This document shows positions 18,718-27,574 of a DNA stretch of 64,000 nucleotides, one piece after another. This stretch comes from an uncultured Clostridia bacterium (lineage in GTDB: Bacteria > Bacillota > Clostridia > Christensenellales > Borkfalkiaceae): assembly GCA_947629675.1 (NCBI GenBank), contig CANREM010000004.1, positions 36,949 through 100,948 of the forward strand, written 5' to 3'. A program made the position numbers and the translations under genes. Each line of letters starts with the position of its first letter. Position 1 is the first letter of the stretch. Under the pieces are notes generated by a model that saw nothing but the letters and a program-made list of their open reading frames with translations, was not told the DNA's origin and did no database searches.

Positions 18718-19854
18718 ATGAAGAAAATTGCAGTCATCGGCGGCGGTGCGTCCGGCATGGCGTGCGCCGTGCAACTTTTGAGGGCGGGGAGGGAAGTCGT
18801 CCTTCTCGAGCGGGGAGATCGCCTCGGACGCAAGCTCTCCGCAACGGGCAACGGGCAGGGGAACGTGACCAATATCAACTGCTCGGCAAAGCATTACTTT
18901 TCGGACGATCCAAAGAAGGTCGGCCGCATTCTCGACCGCTTCGGATACTCCGAAACCGTGCGATTTCTCGAGGACATGGGTGGCATCTTTTTGCCCGATG
19001 CGCGGGGAAGGGTGTATCCCGTGGGCAGACAGGCCTCGGCCGTCTGCGATCTCTTTCGCGCCGAACTCGAAAAGTTGCATGCGGACATATGTCTCAAAAC
19101 ACAGGTGCAGAGGATCGCATTCGACGGCGAGTTCGACCTCATGTGGGCGGGCGGACATATGCGGGCGGACGCAGTCGTTCTGGCGGCGGGAGGAAAGGCC
19201 GCGCCGCACTTCGGGACGGATGGCTCCGCCTACGCGCTCGCACAGAGTTTCGGGCACACGATAACGCCGCTTTCCCCCGCGCTGACAAGGCTGAAAAGCG
19301 ACCCCGCACTCGTCCGCGGGCTAAAGGGGATCCGCGTGGACGCGGGCCTTAAAGTCCTCCACGGGGATAGTATATGCTTCGAGTGCCGCGGAGATGTACT
19401 CTTCACCGAGGACGGCGTTTCGGGCGACGCAGTCTTTCGCGCCTCTTCCTATGCGAAGAAGGGCGATCGTCTTGAGATCGACTTTTTGCCCGACGTCGGA
19501 AAGGAGCGGCTGAGCGAGGCCTTGAAGGTGAGCGACGGCTCCCTCCTGTGCATTGTCCCCAACGGCCTCGGGAGGGTGCTTTCCAAGAGGGCGAACGGCG
19601 GACATGGTGCCCTCCTTTCACTTCTGAAAGCCTTTCAACTGCCCATTCTCGGCGACTGCGGATTTGCGAATGCACAGGTCACGAAGGGCGGCATCCCCCT
19701 CATCGAAACGGACGAAAACTTGCAGAGCCTGAAGCGGCCGGGTCTCTTCTTTGCGGGGGAGATCCTGAACGTGGACGGCGAGTGCGGCGGATATAATTTG
19801 CAGTGGGCATTTTCATCGGCGCATGCCGCTGCGGAGGGGATCTTGCAATGCTGA
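18718..19854 (+). CDS. NAD(P)/FAD-dependent oxidoreductase, HI0933/BaiN family
   Basis: MKKIAVIGGGASGMACAVQLLRAGREVVLLERGDRLGRKLSATGNGQGNVTN; ..FFAGEILNVDGECGGYNLQWAFSSAHAA. Confidence 0.93.
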   Translation: MKKIAVIGGGASGMACAVQLLRAGREVVLLERGDRLGRKLSATGNGQGNVTNINCSAKHYFSDDPKKVGRILDRFGYSETVRFLEDMGGIFLPDARGRVYPVGRQASAVCDLFRAELEKLHADICLKTQVQRIAFDGEFDLMWAGGHMRADAVVLAAGGKAAPHFGTDGSAYALAQSFGHTITPLSPALTRLKSDPALVRGLKGIRVDAGLKVLHGDSICFECRGDVLFTEDGVSGDAVFRASSYAKKGDRLEIDFLPDVGKERLSEALKVSDGSLLCIVPNGLGRVLSKRANGGHGALLSLLKAFQLPILGDCGFANAQVTKGGIPLIETDENLQSLKRPGLFFAGEILNVDGECGGYNLQWAFSSAHAAAEGILQC

Positions 19855-21365
19855 CCCTGACCGGCCTTACTCTGCGCCCCGGAGAGAGTGAGGACAAGCT
19901 CCTTGCCCTCTGCGAGAGGAAGCTGCACGCGCCCGCAGCGCATTTCCGCATCCTAAAAAAGTCGCTCGACGCCCGCGATAAGGGGGCGATCAAGTGGGTG
20001 TATACGGTCGAGTGTTCGAAGAAAAGAGAGCAACTCCCCGCAAGGACGTACGAAAAGATCAAGGGGGAGCAGCCGCGCGTCGTCATCGTCGGTGCAGGGC
20101 CTGCGGGCCTCTTTTGCGCAGTGAGGCTTCTGCGGCACGGCATCCGCCCCATCCTCATTGAACGCGGCAGACCCGTCGAAGCGCGCGAGGAGGACATTCT
20201 CACCTTCCAGAGGACGGGCGTTTTGAATACGGAGAGCAACGTGCAGTTCGGCGAGGGCGGCGCGGGGACGTTTTCGGACGGAAAGCTCAATACGCAGACC
20301 AATTCTCCTTTGAACCGCGAAGTGCTCGAAACCTTTGTGGAGTTCGGTGCGCCGAAGGAGATCGCATACCTTTCCAAGCCGCACATCGGAAGCGACAATC
20401 TGAAGAAGGTCGTAGCCAATATCCGAGGGTTCATCCTCGGACATGGTGGCCGCATTTTTTATGAAAGCAAGCTCACAGGCGTTGACATCAAGGGCGGGAA
20501 ACTTTCCGCCGCGTATATCAACGGCACGCGGGTGGAGGCGGACGACCTCGTCCTCGCGATCGGGCACAGCGCGCGGGACACCTTCGAAATGCTCCTTGCA
20601 AACGGCTTTCAAATGGAGCAGAAGGAGTTCGCGGCGGGCGTTCGCATCGAGCATTTACAGGAGGAGATCGGGCGCGCGCAGTACGGCGAGGCCTTTCGCC
20701 TTCTTCCTCCCGCGGACTATAAACTCGTCTCGCATGCGGCGGAGCGGGCGGTCTTTTCCTTCTGTATGTGCCCGGGCGGCGTCGTCATCCCCTCCGCATC
20801 CGAAGATGCGGGCGTCGTCACGAACGGCATGAGCAACTTTGCCCGCGGCGGCCCGAATGCAAATTCCGCTCTCGTCGTGCAGGTGAAGCGAGAGGACTTC
20901 GGAAGCGACCACCCCTTGGCGGGCGTTGCGTTTCAAAGGGAAATGGAGCGGGCGGCCTTCCGCGCAGCGGGAGGAATGTTCCGCGCCCCCGTCCAGCTCG
21001 TCGGCGACTTTTTGGATGGAAGGGAAAGCTCGCGCTTCAAAGGCGTCCTTCCGAGCTACGCCCGCGGGACAGCCTTTGCCCCGTTGGAGAGCTACCTTCC
21101 GCCCGTCCTTGCAAACAGTTTGCGCACGGCGATCCCGGACATGGGTAGGCTGCTTTCCGCCTTCAAGGCCCCCGACGCCGTCCTCACGGGGGTGGAATCG
21201 CGCACCAGCTCGCCCGTCCGCATCCTGCGGGGAGAGGACATGCAGGCGGCAGGTATCGAGGGAGTCTATCCCTGCGGCGAGGGGTGCGGCTATGCGGGCG
21301 GCATCACTTCCGCCGCGGCCGACGGCATCCGTGCGGCGTGTGCGATCGCGAGGAAGCATTTTTAG
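19848..21365 (+). CDS. FAD-dependent dehydrogenase (COG2509-like)
   Basis: PRVVIVGAGPAGLFCAVRLLRHGIRPILIERG..NVQFGEGGAGTFSDGKLNTQ..CMCPGGVVIPSASE. Confidence 0.9.
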   Translation: MLTLTGLTLRPGESEDKLLALCERKLHAPAAHFRILKKSLDARDKGAIKWVYTVECSKKREQLPARTYEKIKGEQPRVVIVGAGPAGLFCAVRLLRHGIRPILIERGRPVEAREEDILTFQRTGVLNTESNVQFGEGGAGTFSDGKLNTQTNSPLNREVLETFVEFGAPKEIAYLSKPHIGSDNLKKVVANIRGFILGHGGRIFYESKLTGVDIKGGKLSAAYINGTRVEADDLVLAIGHSARDTFEMLLANGFQMEQKEFAAGVRIEHLQEEIGRAQYGEAFRLLPPADYKLVSHAAERAVFSFCMCPGGVVIPSASEDAGVVTNGMSNFARGGPNANSALVVQVKREDFGSDHPLAGVAFQREMERAAFRAAGGMFRAPVQLVGDFLDGRESSRFKGVLPSYARGTAFAPLESYLPPVLANSLRTAIPDMGRLLSAFKAPDAVLTGVESRTSSPVRILRGEDMQAAGIEGVYPCGEGCGYAGGITSAAADGIRAACAIARKHF

Positions 21366-21491
21366 CGAAAAAAAATTTCTTTGAAAGTTCACGAAAATTT
21401 CATGCGAAACGCTATCTTTTTTGCGAAAGTTCTGCTATAATCAAATCATCAAAGTTGCCTACTCTCCTTATTTTTTTCATATTCTCTCAGG

Positions 21492-21524
21492 AAAGTGCCG
21501 CCCCGAAAGGGACGGCACTTTTCT
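21492..21524 (+). terminator. Rho-independent terminator
   Basis: AAAGTGCCGCCCC-gaaa-GGGACGGCACTTTT. Confidence 0.8.
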
Positions 21525-21537
21525 ACCGCCCGAAAAA

Positions 21538-21586
21538 AGCCCCCTCAAGCGGCATCGGCTTCAGGGGGCGGAGCGGTTTTTTCCGA
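21538..21586 (-). terminator. Terminator of tmcAL (minus strand)
   Basis: GCCCCCT..AGGGGGC stem followed by T-run on minus strand. Confidence 0.6.
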
Positions 21587-21592
21587 TAGATT

Positions 21593-22786
21593 TTATACGA
21601 ACAGCGTCTCGTAGTCGCCGAGGGCGGTGTGCGTGAGAAGGCCGTAGAGGGAGTTTGCGAACCTGTCCTTCTCAAAACAGGCGAGGGCGTCCTTTTTGAG
21701 AAGGGCGGCGTCGCTCTTTCTGACGATGAGGGGAATGTTTGCCTCCGAGAGGGCGGAGAGCATTTCCTCCGAGCCTTCCTTCTTGATCGCGAGCGTGCGG
21801 AGATAGAGCGGGCTTTCGAGGAAGCCCTTCACCTCGTCCAGCCCGATCTTCAAAAAGTTCTGCAAAAGAACGCGCTTGATGCGGGCGCGGGTGTAGCGTT
21901 TTGTGACCACTTTCGAGAGGGCGGCCTCGTATCCGGGATTGGTGCGCACCATCGCCTTCAGGCGGTTTTCCAGCCCCTCCGAGCAGTCGGCTGTCTTTGC
22001 GACCTCCCCGTCCTCCGCCGCAAGCAGGGCGCAAAGGAGTGTGTCCTCGAAGGCTGTCGGCTGAAAAGCGAGGGCGTCCTCATACACATTTTTGGGCAGG
22101 TTCCGCTTCAGAGCGCGGCGGGCGGCGAAGCTCCCGTCCGCCATGGCTGCGCGCATCGAGGTCGCCGAAGAGAACTCTTTGCGGGGTACCATGTCCGCGA
22201 ATGAGGCTCCGATCCTCAAAATGGGCAGGGGGTCGATCGCCGCTTTTTCGGCAAGGAGCGCGCGGCAATATTCCACGCCTAAAATATTATTCGGGGAGGA
22301 GAGGAGCTTTTCGTCGAGGTCGGCGTTGAGGGAGAGAAGGGCCTGTGTCCGCGCGCGGATGTAGGAAGTCCCGTCCTTCAGATTCTCCTTGAGTGCGGCG
22401 CGGAACGCCCTGTCCTCGCGAAGGGTGGCGGAGGCGGCCTTCAAAAAATCCTCCTTTTTTCCGCTCTCACACCCGAATGCGAGAACTTTCACCGCGGGGA
22501 TGGCCGCAAGAAGTTTTACAGCCCCTCTTGCAAAGAGTTCGGCAGGGGATACGGCAAAGGAGACGGGAAGCTCCAGAACGGCGTCCGCCCCGTTTTCCAC
22601 GGCATGCCTTGCACGCGTATATTTGTCGAACACCGCCATGTCCCCGCGCTGGGTAAAATTCCCGCTCATGAGACAGAGGAGCCTTTCGCACCCGCTCCGC
22701 TTTTTCATCTCCCCGAGCTGATAGAGATGCCCGTAGTGGAAGGGATTATATTCACAAACGACGGCACAAATTTTCATCTTTTCCAT
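21593..22786 (-). CDS. tmcAL: tRNA(Met) cytidine acetate ligase / YlbM-type nucleotidyltransferase
   Basis: MKICAVVCEYNPFHYGHLYQLGEMKKRSGCERLLCLMSGNFTQRGDMAVFDKYTRA. Confidence 0.9.
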   Translation of the reverse strand: MEKMKICAVVCEYNPFHYGHLYQLGEMKKRSGCERLLCLMSGNFTQRGDMAVFDKYTRARHAVENGADAVLELPVSFAVSPAELFARGAVKLLAAIPAVKVLAFGCESGKKEDFLKAASATLREDRAFRAALKENLKDGTSYIRARTQALLSLNADLDEKLLSSPNNILGVEYCRALLAEKAAIDPLPILRIGASFADMVPRKEFSSATSMRAAMADGSFAARRALKRNLPKNVYEDALAFQPTAFEDTLLCALLAAEDGEVAKTADCSEGLENRLKAMVRTNPGYEAALSKVVTKRYTRARIKRVLLQNFLKIGLDEVKGFLESPLYLRTLAIKKEGSEEMLSALSEANIPLIVRKSDAALLKKDALACFEKDRFANSLYGLLTHTALGDYETLFV

Positions 22787-22794
22787 GCGATTCC

Positions 22795-22823
22795 TTTACA
22801 ATTTTTCCGAGAAGGTGTATAAT
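22795..22823 (+). promoter_or_regulatory. pta promoter
   Basis: TTTACA-17-TATAAT. Confidence 0.7.
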
Positions 22824-22899
22824 AATGGCAAATATCTTTCTTTCGCAACCATTATACACGATTGGGAAGAAAAAATAAAGAATTTCAGGAGTAATTTTT

Positions 22900-23937
22900 A
22901 TGGCAGGTTTTGTAAAGACCTTGAAAAAGACCATGCAGAAGATCTCGGAATCGGGCACCGTCGTGCAGGCCATCAAGAAGAAGGCAGCCGCAAAGAACAA
23001 GAAGATCGTCCTCTGTGAGGGCGAGGACAGCCGCGTCGTAGAGGCGGCGGCGGACTGCGTGGATGAGGGCATCGCGCGCATCGTGCTTCTCGGCAATGCG
23101 GAGGAGATCGCGGCACGGAACCCCGACGTCGATCTTACCAAGGTGGAGATCGTAGAGCCGGCAACTTCCCCCAAACTTGAGGAATATGCACATCTTCTCT
23201 ATGAATTGCGCAAGGCGAAGGGCATGACCGAGGAACAGGCGTTGGAGCTTGCAAAGGATGCTACCTTCTTCGGCGCGCTCATGCTAAAGAGCGGCGACGT
23301 GGACGGGCTTGTCTCGGGCGCGTGCCATTCGACGGCAAACACTCTCCGTCCCGGCCTTCAGATCATCAAGACCGCTCCCGGCGTGAAGGCGGTCTCCAGC
23401 TTCAACCTCATGGTGGGCCGCAACCAATATTGCGAGGACGACCTCCTCGTCTTTGCCGACTGCGGCCTCAATCCCACCTACACCGCCGAAGGGCTTGCGG
23501 AGTGCGCCATCGCGACGGCGAAGAGTGCGAGAGAAATTGCGGGCGTAGAGCCTCGGATCGCCATGCTCTCCTTCTCCACGATGGGCAGTGCAAAGCACGA
23601 CAACGTGACCTTGGTGCAGGAGGCAACGCGCATCGCAAAGGAGCAGGCGCCCGACTTGAAACTCGACGGCGAATTGCAGTTCGATGCGGCGATCGTCCCC
23701 GAAGTGGCGAAATTGAAGGCACCCATGTCCGAGGTCGCGGGTCACGCAAACGTCCTCATCTTCCCCGATCTGCAGTCTGGCAACATCGGATACAAGATCG
23801 CGGAACGCCTCGGCGGCTTCCAGGCCATCGGCCCCATCTGCCAGGGCTTTGCAAAGCCCCTCAACGACCTGTCGCGCGGCTGCAAACCTTCGGACATCGT
23901 CTGCGCCGTTGCCATTACAGCACTTCAGGCGGAATAA
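22900..23937 (+). CDS. pta: Phosphate acetyltransferase
   Basis: KKIVLCEGEDSRVVEAAADCVDEGIARIVLLG..GDVDGLVSGACHSTANTLRPGLQIIKTAPGVKAVSSFNLM. Confidence 0.95.
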   Translation: MAGFVKTLKKTMQKISESGTVVQAIKKKAAAKNKKIVLCEGEDSRVVEAAADCVDEGIARIVLLGNAEEIAARNPDVDLTKVEIVEPATSPKLEEYAHLLYELRKAKGMTEEQALELAKDATFFGALMLKSGDVDGLVSGACHSTANTLRPGLQIIKTAPGVKAVSSFNLMVGRNQYCEDDLLVFADCGLNPTYTAEGLAECAIATAKSAREIAGVEPRIAMLSFSTMGSAKHDNVTLVQEATRIAKEQAPDLKLDGELQFDAAIVPEVAKLKAPMSEVAGHANVLIFPDLQSGNIGYKIAERLGGFQAIGPICQGFAKPLNDLSRGCKPSDIVCAVAITALQAE

Positions 23938-23942
23938 ATGTT

Positions 23943-23977
23943 TCGTGGAATTTGTTTTGCGAAAACAAATTCCACGA
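23943..23977. other. Perfect 16-bp inverted repeat with 3-nt loop between pta and ackA
   Basis: TCGTGGAATTTGTTTT-GCG-AAAACAAATTCCACGA. Confidence 0.9.
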
Positions 23978-24130
23978 GCAAACAAGCAGTTTTGCTTCGC
24001 AGAATGCGGCTCTGAAAGCAGTTTCATAAAAACAAAAAAGCAAGCGGAGCTTGCAAATTGGGGCGCGCGGCGCAAAAGCGTGGTTTTGCTTGCGCCATCA
24101 GTCTATTAAACTTCAAAAAGGTAGTATATC

Positions 24131-25324
24131 ATGAAAATTCTTGTCATCAATGCGGGGAGTTCCTCGCTCAAATACCAACTCATCAATATGGAGACGGAGG
24201 AGGCCATCGCCAAGGGCGGCTGCGAGCGCATCGGCATTCCGGGCGGCAAGCTCACCCACAAGGCGCACGGCGAGACTTTCGTCGTCGAACAGGAGCTTCC
24301 CACCCATACCGACGCCATCTCCCTCGTCCTCAAGATGCTCGTGGATGAAAAGGCTGGGGTCATCTCCTCCATGGACGAGATCGACGCCGTCGGGCACCGC
24401 GTGGTCGCCTCGGGCGAGGCATTCAAGGAGACGACGCTCGTGGACGAGCGTGCAATGGAGCTGATGGAGGAGATCAAGGATCTCGCTCCCCTCCACAATC
24501 CCGCGGCCATTTTGGGCGTCAACGCCTGCCGTGCGGTCATGCCGGGGAAGAAGATGGCACTCGTGTTCGATACCTCCTTCCACCAGACCATGCCCGACCA
24601 TGCCAAGCTCTACGCCATCGACTACGAAGATTACGAGAAGTACAAGGTCCGCCGCTACGGCGCGCACGGTACCTCCCACAAATTCGTTGCGGGCGAGGCG
24701 GCAAAGTATCTCAAGAAGGACCTGAAGGACCTCAGGATCGTCACCTGCCATCTCGGGAACGGTTCCTCCATCTCGGCGGTGAAGGGCGGCGTCTGCATCG
24801 ATACCTCGATGGGCTTCACCCCCCTTGCGGGCGTCCCGATGGGAACGCGCAGCGGCGATATCGACGTGGCCGCCATCGACTACCTCTGCGAGAAGAAGGG
24901 CATGACGATGGAGGAGGGCCTCACCTATCTCAATAAGAAGTGCGGCGTTTTGGGCATTTCGGGCGTTTCCTCCGACTTCCGCGATCTCGAAGCGGCCAAG
25001 GCGGCGGGGAACGAGCGGGCCCGCCTCGCCCTCGACATGTTCAACTATTCGTGCAAGAAGTACGTGGGCGCGTACAGCGCGGCCATGGGCGGGCTGGACG
25101 TCATCGTCTTTACGGCGGGCATCGGCGAAAATACCCCCGCGGTGAGGAAAGCCGTCACGGACGGGCTCGAATACCTCGGCGTCAAACTCGACGATAAGAA
25201 GAACGCCGAGAAAAACGACGGGACCATTCACGAGATCTCGGCGAAGGATTCCAAAGTCAAGATCCTCGTCATCCCCACGAACGAGGAGCTCGTCATCGCC
25301 CGTGAGACGGCGGCCCTGTGCTGA
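24131..25324 (+). CDS. ackA: Acetate kinase
   Basis: MKILVINAGSSSLKYQLINMETEEAIAKGGCERIG..VTCHLGNGSSISAVKGGVCIDTSMGFTPLAGVPMGTRSGDID. Confidence 0.98.
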   Translation: MKILVINAGSSSLKYQLINMETEEAIAKGGCERIGIPGGKLTHKAHGETFVVEQELPTHTDAISLVLKMLVDEKAGVISSMDEIDAVGHRVVASGEAFKETTLVDERAMELMEEIKDLAPLHNPAAILGVNACRAVMPGKKMALVFDTSFHQTMPDHAKLYAIDYEDYEKYKVRRYGAHGTSHKFVAGEAAKYLKKDLKDLRIVTCHLGNGSSISAVKGGVCIDTSMGFTPLAGVPMGTRSGDIDVAAIDYLCEKKGMTMEEGLTYLNKKCGVLGISGVSSDFRDLEAAKAAGNERARLALDMFNYSCKKYVGAYSAAMGGLDVIVFTAGIGENTPAVRKAVTDGLEYLGVKLDDKKNAEKNDGTIHEISAKDSKVKILVIPTNEELVIARETAALC

Positions 25325-25361
25325 TTTTTCGCAAAATCTTATAAAAGGGCGCGAAAACAGC

Positions 25362-25390
25362 TTGACAAACCCCCTAAAATACCCTATACT
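25362..25390 (+). promoter_or_regulatory. Promoter for 25402 CDS with very short leader
   Basis: TTGACA-17-TATACT; ATG 12 nt after -10. Confidence 0.75.
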
Positions 25391-25401
25391 TTTTTAAGTC
25401 G

Positions 25402-25800
25402 ATGATTCCTACCATCAATGTCGCGCAATGCAGGTCGCGGGGGACGCTCAAGGGGGCGTTCGACTTCGAATACCTCCCCGAGAGCGAGCTTTTGGACATT
25501 CCCTTCGTCTCCTTCAAGGGGCCTGTCCGCGTGCATCTCGAATATGCCATCGCCGAGGACGACACGGTGGAGGCGGAAGGAGAGATCTCCTTCACGCTCG
25601 AAGGCGACTGTTCACGTTGCCTCGCGCATGCCGAAGCCGACGTTTCGGATACCTTTTCGGGCGTCTTTGTACGCGGCGAGGGTGACGGCGAGACATACGG
25701 CTATGGGAATCAGATCGTAAAATTTGACGAACTCATCCGCGATGCGGTGCTGTTCGCCCTTCCTTCACGGGTGCTCTGCGGGCACTGTGGCGAAGAATAA
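25402..25800 (+). CDS. YceD/DUF177 family protein
   Basis: Located directly upstream of rpmF; ..EGEISFTLEGDCSRCLAHAEADVSDTFSGVFV. Confidence 0.85.
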   Translation: MIPTINVAQCRSRGTLKGAFDFEYLPESELLDIPFVSFKGPVRVHLEYAIAEDDTVEAEGEISFTLEGDCSRCLAHAEADVSDTFSGVFVRGEGDGETYGYGNQIVKFDELIRDAVLFALPSRVLCGHCGEE

Positions 25801-25827
25801 AAATGCAAAAAGAAAAAGAGGTGTAAT

Positions 25828-26019
25828 ATGGCAGTCCCCAAGGGTAAACAATCGAAGAGCAGAACCAACAAACGCTTCGCAAACTACAAGGCAACGGCAC
25901 CCACGCTCGTCGAGTGCCCGCATTGCCACGAGCTGAAGGTCGCGCACAAAGTCTGCGGCCACTGCGGCTATTACGACGGCACGGAAGTCGTCCCGCAGGA
26001 GACGGAAAAGAAGAAGTAA
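25828..26019 (+). CDS. rpmF: 50S ribosomal protein L32 (zinc form)
   Basis: MAVPKGKQSKSRTNKRFANYKATAPTLVECPHCHELKVAHKVCGHCGYYDGTEVV. Confidence 0.95.
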   Translation: MAVPKGKQSKSRTNKRFANYKATAPTLVECPHCHELKVAHKVCGHCGYYDGTEVVPQETEKKK

Positions 26020-26036
26020 GCATCTGCAAAGGAAGA

Positions 26037-26066
26037 GGCGGACGGAAATGAAGTCCGCCTATTTTC
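26037..26066 (+). terminator. Hairpin terminator after rpmF
   Basis: AGGCGGAC-ggaaatgaa-GTCCGCCT-ATTTTC. Confidence 0.6.
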
Positions 26067-26091
26067 ATTCTGAATAATATCGGAGAAGAAT

Positions 26092-26730
26092 ATGGATCAA
26101 ACCGCGCTTTTCAAACTTTCCTACGGCGTCTACATCTGCACGAGCTGGGACGAAGGCCGCCCTGTCGGCTGCATTGCGAACAGCTCCATGCAGATAACCT
26201 CCGCCCCTGCGACGGTTGCCGTGAGCATCAACCGCGTCAACCATACGCACAAGTGCATCGAGGAGACGGGCCACTTCGCCCTCACCGTCCTCGGCGAGAA
26301 GTCGGACCCCAAGCTCATCGGCCTCTTTGGCTTCCGCTCTTCGAAGGATACGGATAAATTCCAGAACGTGCGCTACACCGTCCGCGGGAAGCTCCCCGTC
26401 ATCGACGACGCCATCGCCTTCATTTCCTGCAAAGTAATAGGAAAGCTGGAGACGCCGACGCACACCGTCTTTTTGGGCGAGGTGATCGACTGCGGCAATC
26501 TGAAGAAGGATAAGCCCATGACCTACGCCTACTACCACGAGGTCCTGAAGGGAAAGACGAGCGTGAACGCTCCGACCTTTATAGAGGGCGGCGGCAAGGC
26601 GGAAAGGGAAGTCTGGGTGTGCGACGTGTGCGGCTACACCTACGACGGCGAGATCCCATTCGAAGAACTCCCCGACGATTGGGTCTGTCCGCTCTGCGGC
26701 GTCGGGAAGGAGAACTTCCACAGAAAATAA
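26092..26730 (+). CDS. Flavin reductase-like / rubredoxin fusion (high-molecular-weight rubredoxin type)
   Basis: N-terminal flavoredoxin ([42 protein letters not shown]); C-terminal [35 protein letters not shown]. Confidence 0.92.
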   Translation: MDQTALFKLSYGVYICTSWDEGRPVGCIANSSMQITSAPATVAVSINRVNHTHKCIEETGHFALTVLGEKSDPKLIGLFGFRSSKDTDKFQNVRYTVRGKLPVIDDAIAFISCKVIGKLETPTHTVFLGEVIDCGNLKKDKPMTYAYYHEVLKGKTSVNAPTFIEGGGKAEREVWVCDVCGYTYDGEIPFEELPDDWVCPLCGVGKENFHRK

Positions 26731-26746
26731 AAATCAGCACGAAATC

Positions 26747-26769
26747 GCCCGCATTTGCGGGTTTTTTCT
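26747..26769 (+). terminator. Rho-independent terminator
   Basis: GCCCGCATTTGCGGGTTTTTTCTT. Confidence 0.8.
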
Positions 26770-26814
26770 TACTTTTCATAGTATTTCGATATTCGTCTAA
26801 ATACACATATGCAC

Positions 26815-27185
26815 ATATGAGGCTTCTCCCTTGTGAAGGGAGAAGCTGTCACTTTAGTGACTGATGAGGGTCAGAGCTGCCCCCTTTGAAAGGAGCGGCT
26901 CCGCCGTAGGCCCCCGCGTCATCCTGTCCTCCGCGTCATCCTGAGGAGCGAAGCGATCGAAGGATCCCCCCATACGCAGTCCGATGATGAACCGCGTCAT
27001 CCTGCCCCGCCCGCACGTTCTGATCGCTATCAAAGGGCGGCACGAGGGGTATCGCCCCGAAGTAGCGAAGCGAAGGATCCCCCCATATGCAGTCCGATGA
27101 TGAACCGCGTCATCCTGAGCCGAACAAGCAAATACGCAGTCCAAGAAGGACAATCCTCGAAGGATCCCCCCATACGCAGTCCGTT
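26815..27185. repeat. Cluster of at least 3 copies of CGCGTCATCCTG..CGAAGGATCCCCCCATACGCAGTCCG element, one disrupted/nested
   Basis: Copies at about 26932, 26993 and 27106; shared tail CATA(C/T)GCAGTCCG. Confidence 0.9.
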
Positions 27186-27210
27186 TTCGATAATTTTTTC
27201 AAAAAACCGC

Positions 27211-27239
27211 TTGACAAATGCCTGTGAAGGGTATAGAAT
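27211..27239 (+). promoter_or_regulatory. csoR-copA promoter
   Basis: TTGACA-17-TAGAAT. Confidence 0.8.
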
Positions 27240-27242
27240 AGG

Positions 27243-27261
27243 TATGCCCTGTATGGGTATC
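27243..27261 (+). promoter_or_regulatory. Putative CsoR operator
   Basis: TATGCCC-TGTAT-GGGTATC, resembles the CsoR-type TACCC-Nx-GGGTA inverted repeat; just downstream of -10. Confidence 0.6.
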
Positions 27262-27274
27262 GGAGGAACTACGG

Positions 27275-27565
27275 ATGGAAAAATACAGTGAGATGAAGAA
27301 GGTCCGGAGCGACGAAGAGAAGAGAACGCTCCTCGCGCGCATCAACCGCATTGCGGGGCAGATGAACGGCGTCGGGCGCATGGTGGAGGAGGACCGCTAT
27401 TGCGCGGATATCCTCACGCAACTTGCGGCCATCGAGAAGGCGGTAAAAAGTCTTGCCGCGCTCATGCTCGACAGCCACATCCACACCTGTATTGCCGAAA
27501 ATATCCAAAGCGGGAACACGGACTGCGTTGAGGAGATCGCGCAGCTCTTCCGCAAATTCCAATAA
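27275..27565 (+). CDS. csoR: CsoR-type (DUF156) metal-sensing repressor
   Basis: LLARINRIAGQMNGVGRMVEEDRYCADILTQLAAIEKAVKSLAALMLDSHIHTC. Confidence 0.92.
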   Translation: MEKYSEMKKVRSDEEKRTLLARINRIAGQMNGVGRMVEEDRYCADILTQLAAIEKAVKSLAALMLDSHIHTCIAENIQSGNTDCVEEIAQLFRKFQ

Positions 27566-27574
27566 GAGTGCATC

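Noticed and set aside
26854-27153. 99-aa minus-strand ORF
   Set aside because: Entirely composed of intergenic repeat copies.
26926-27185. CRISPR array
   Set aside because: Repeats are few, irregularly spaced and of variable length, with similar copies scattered elsewhere; no cas genes in the window.
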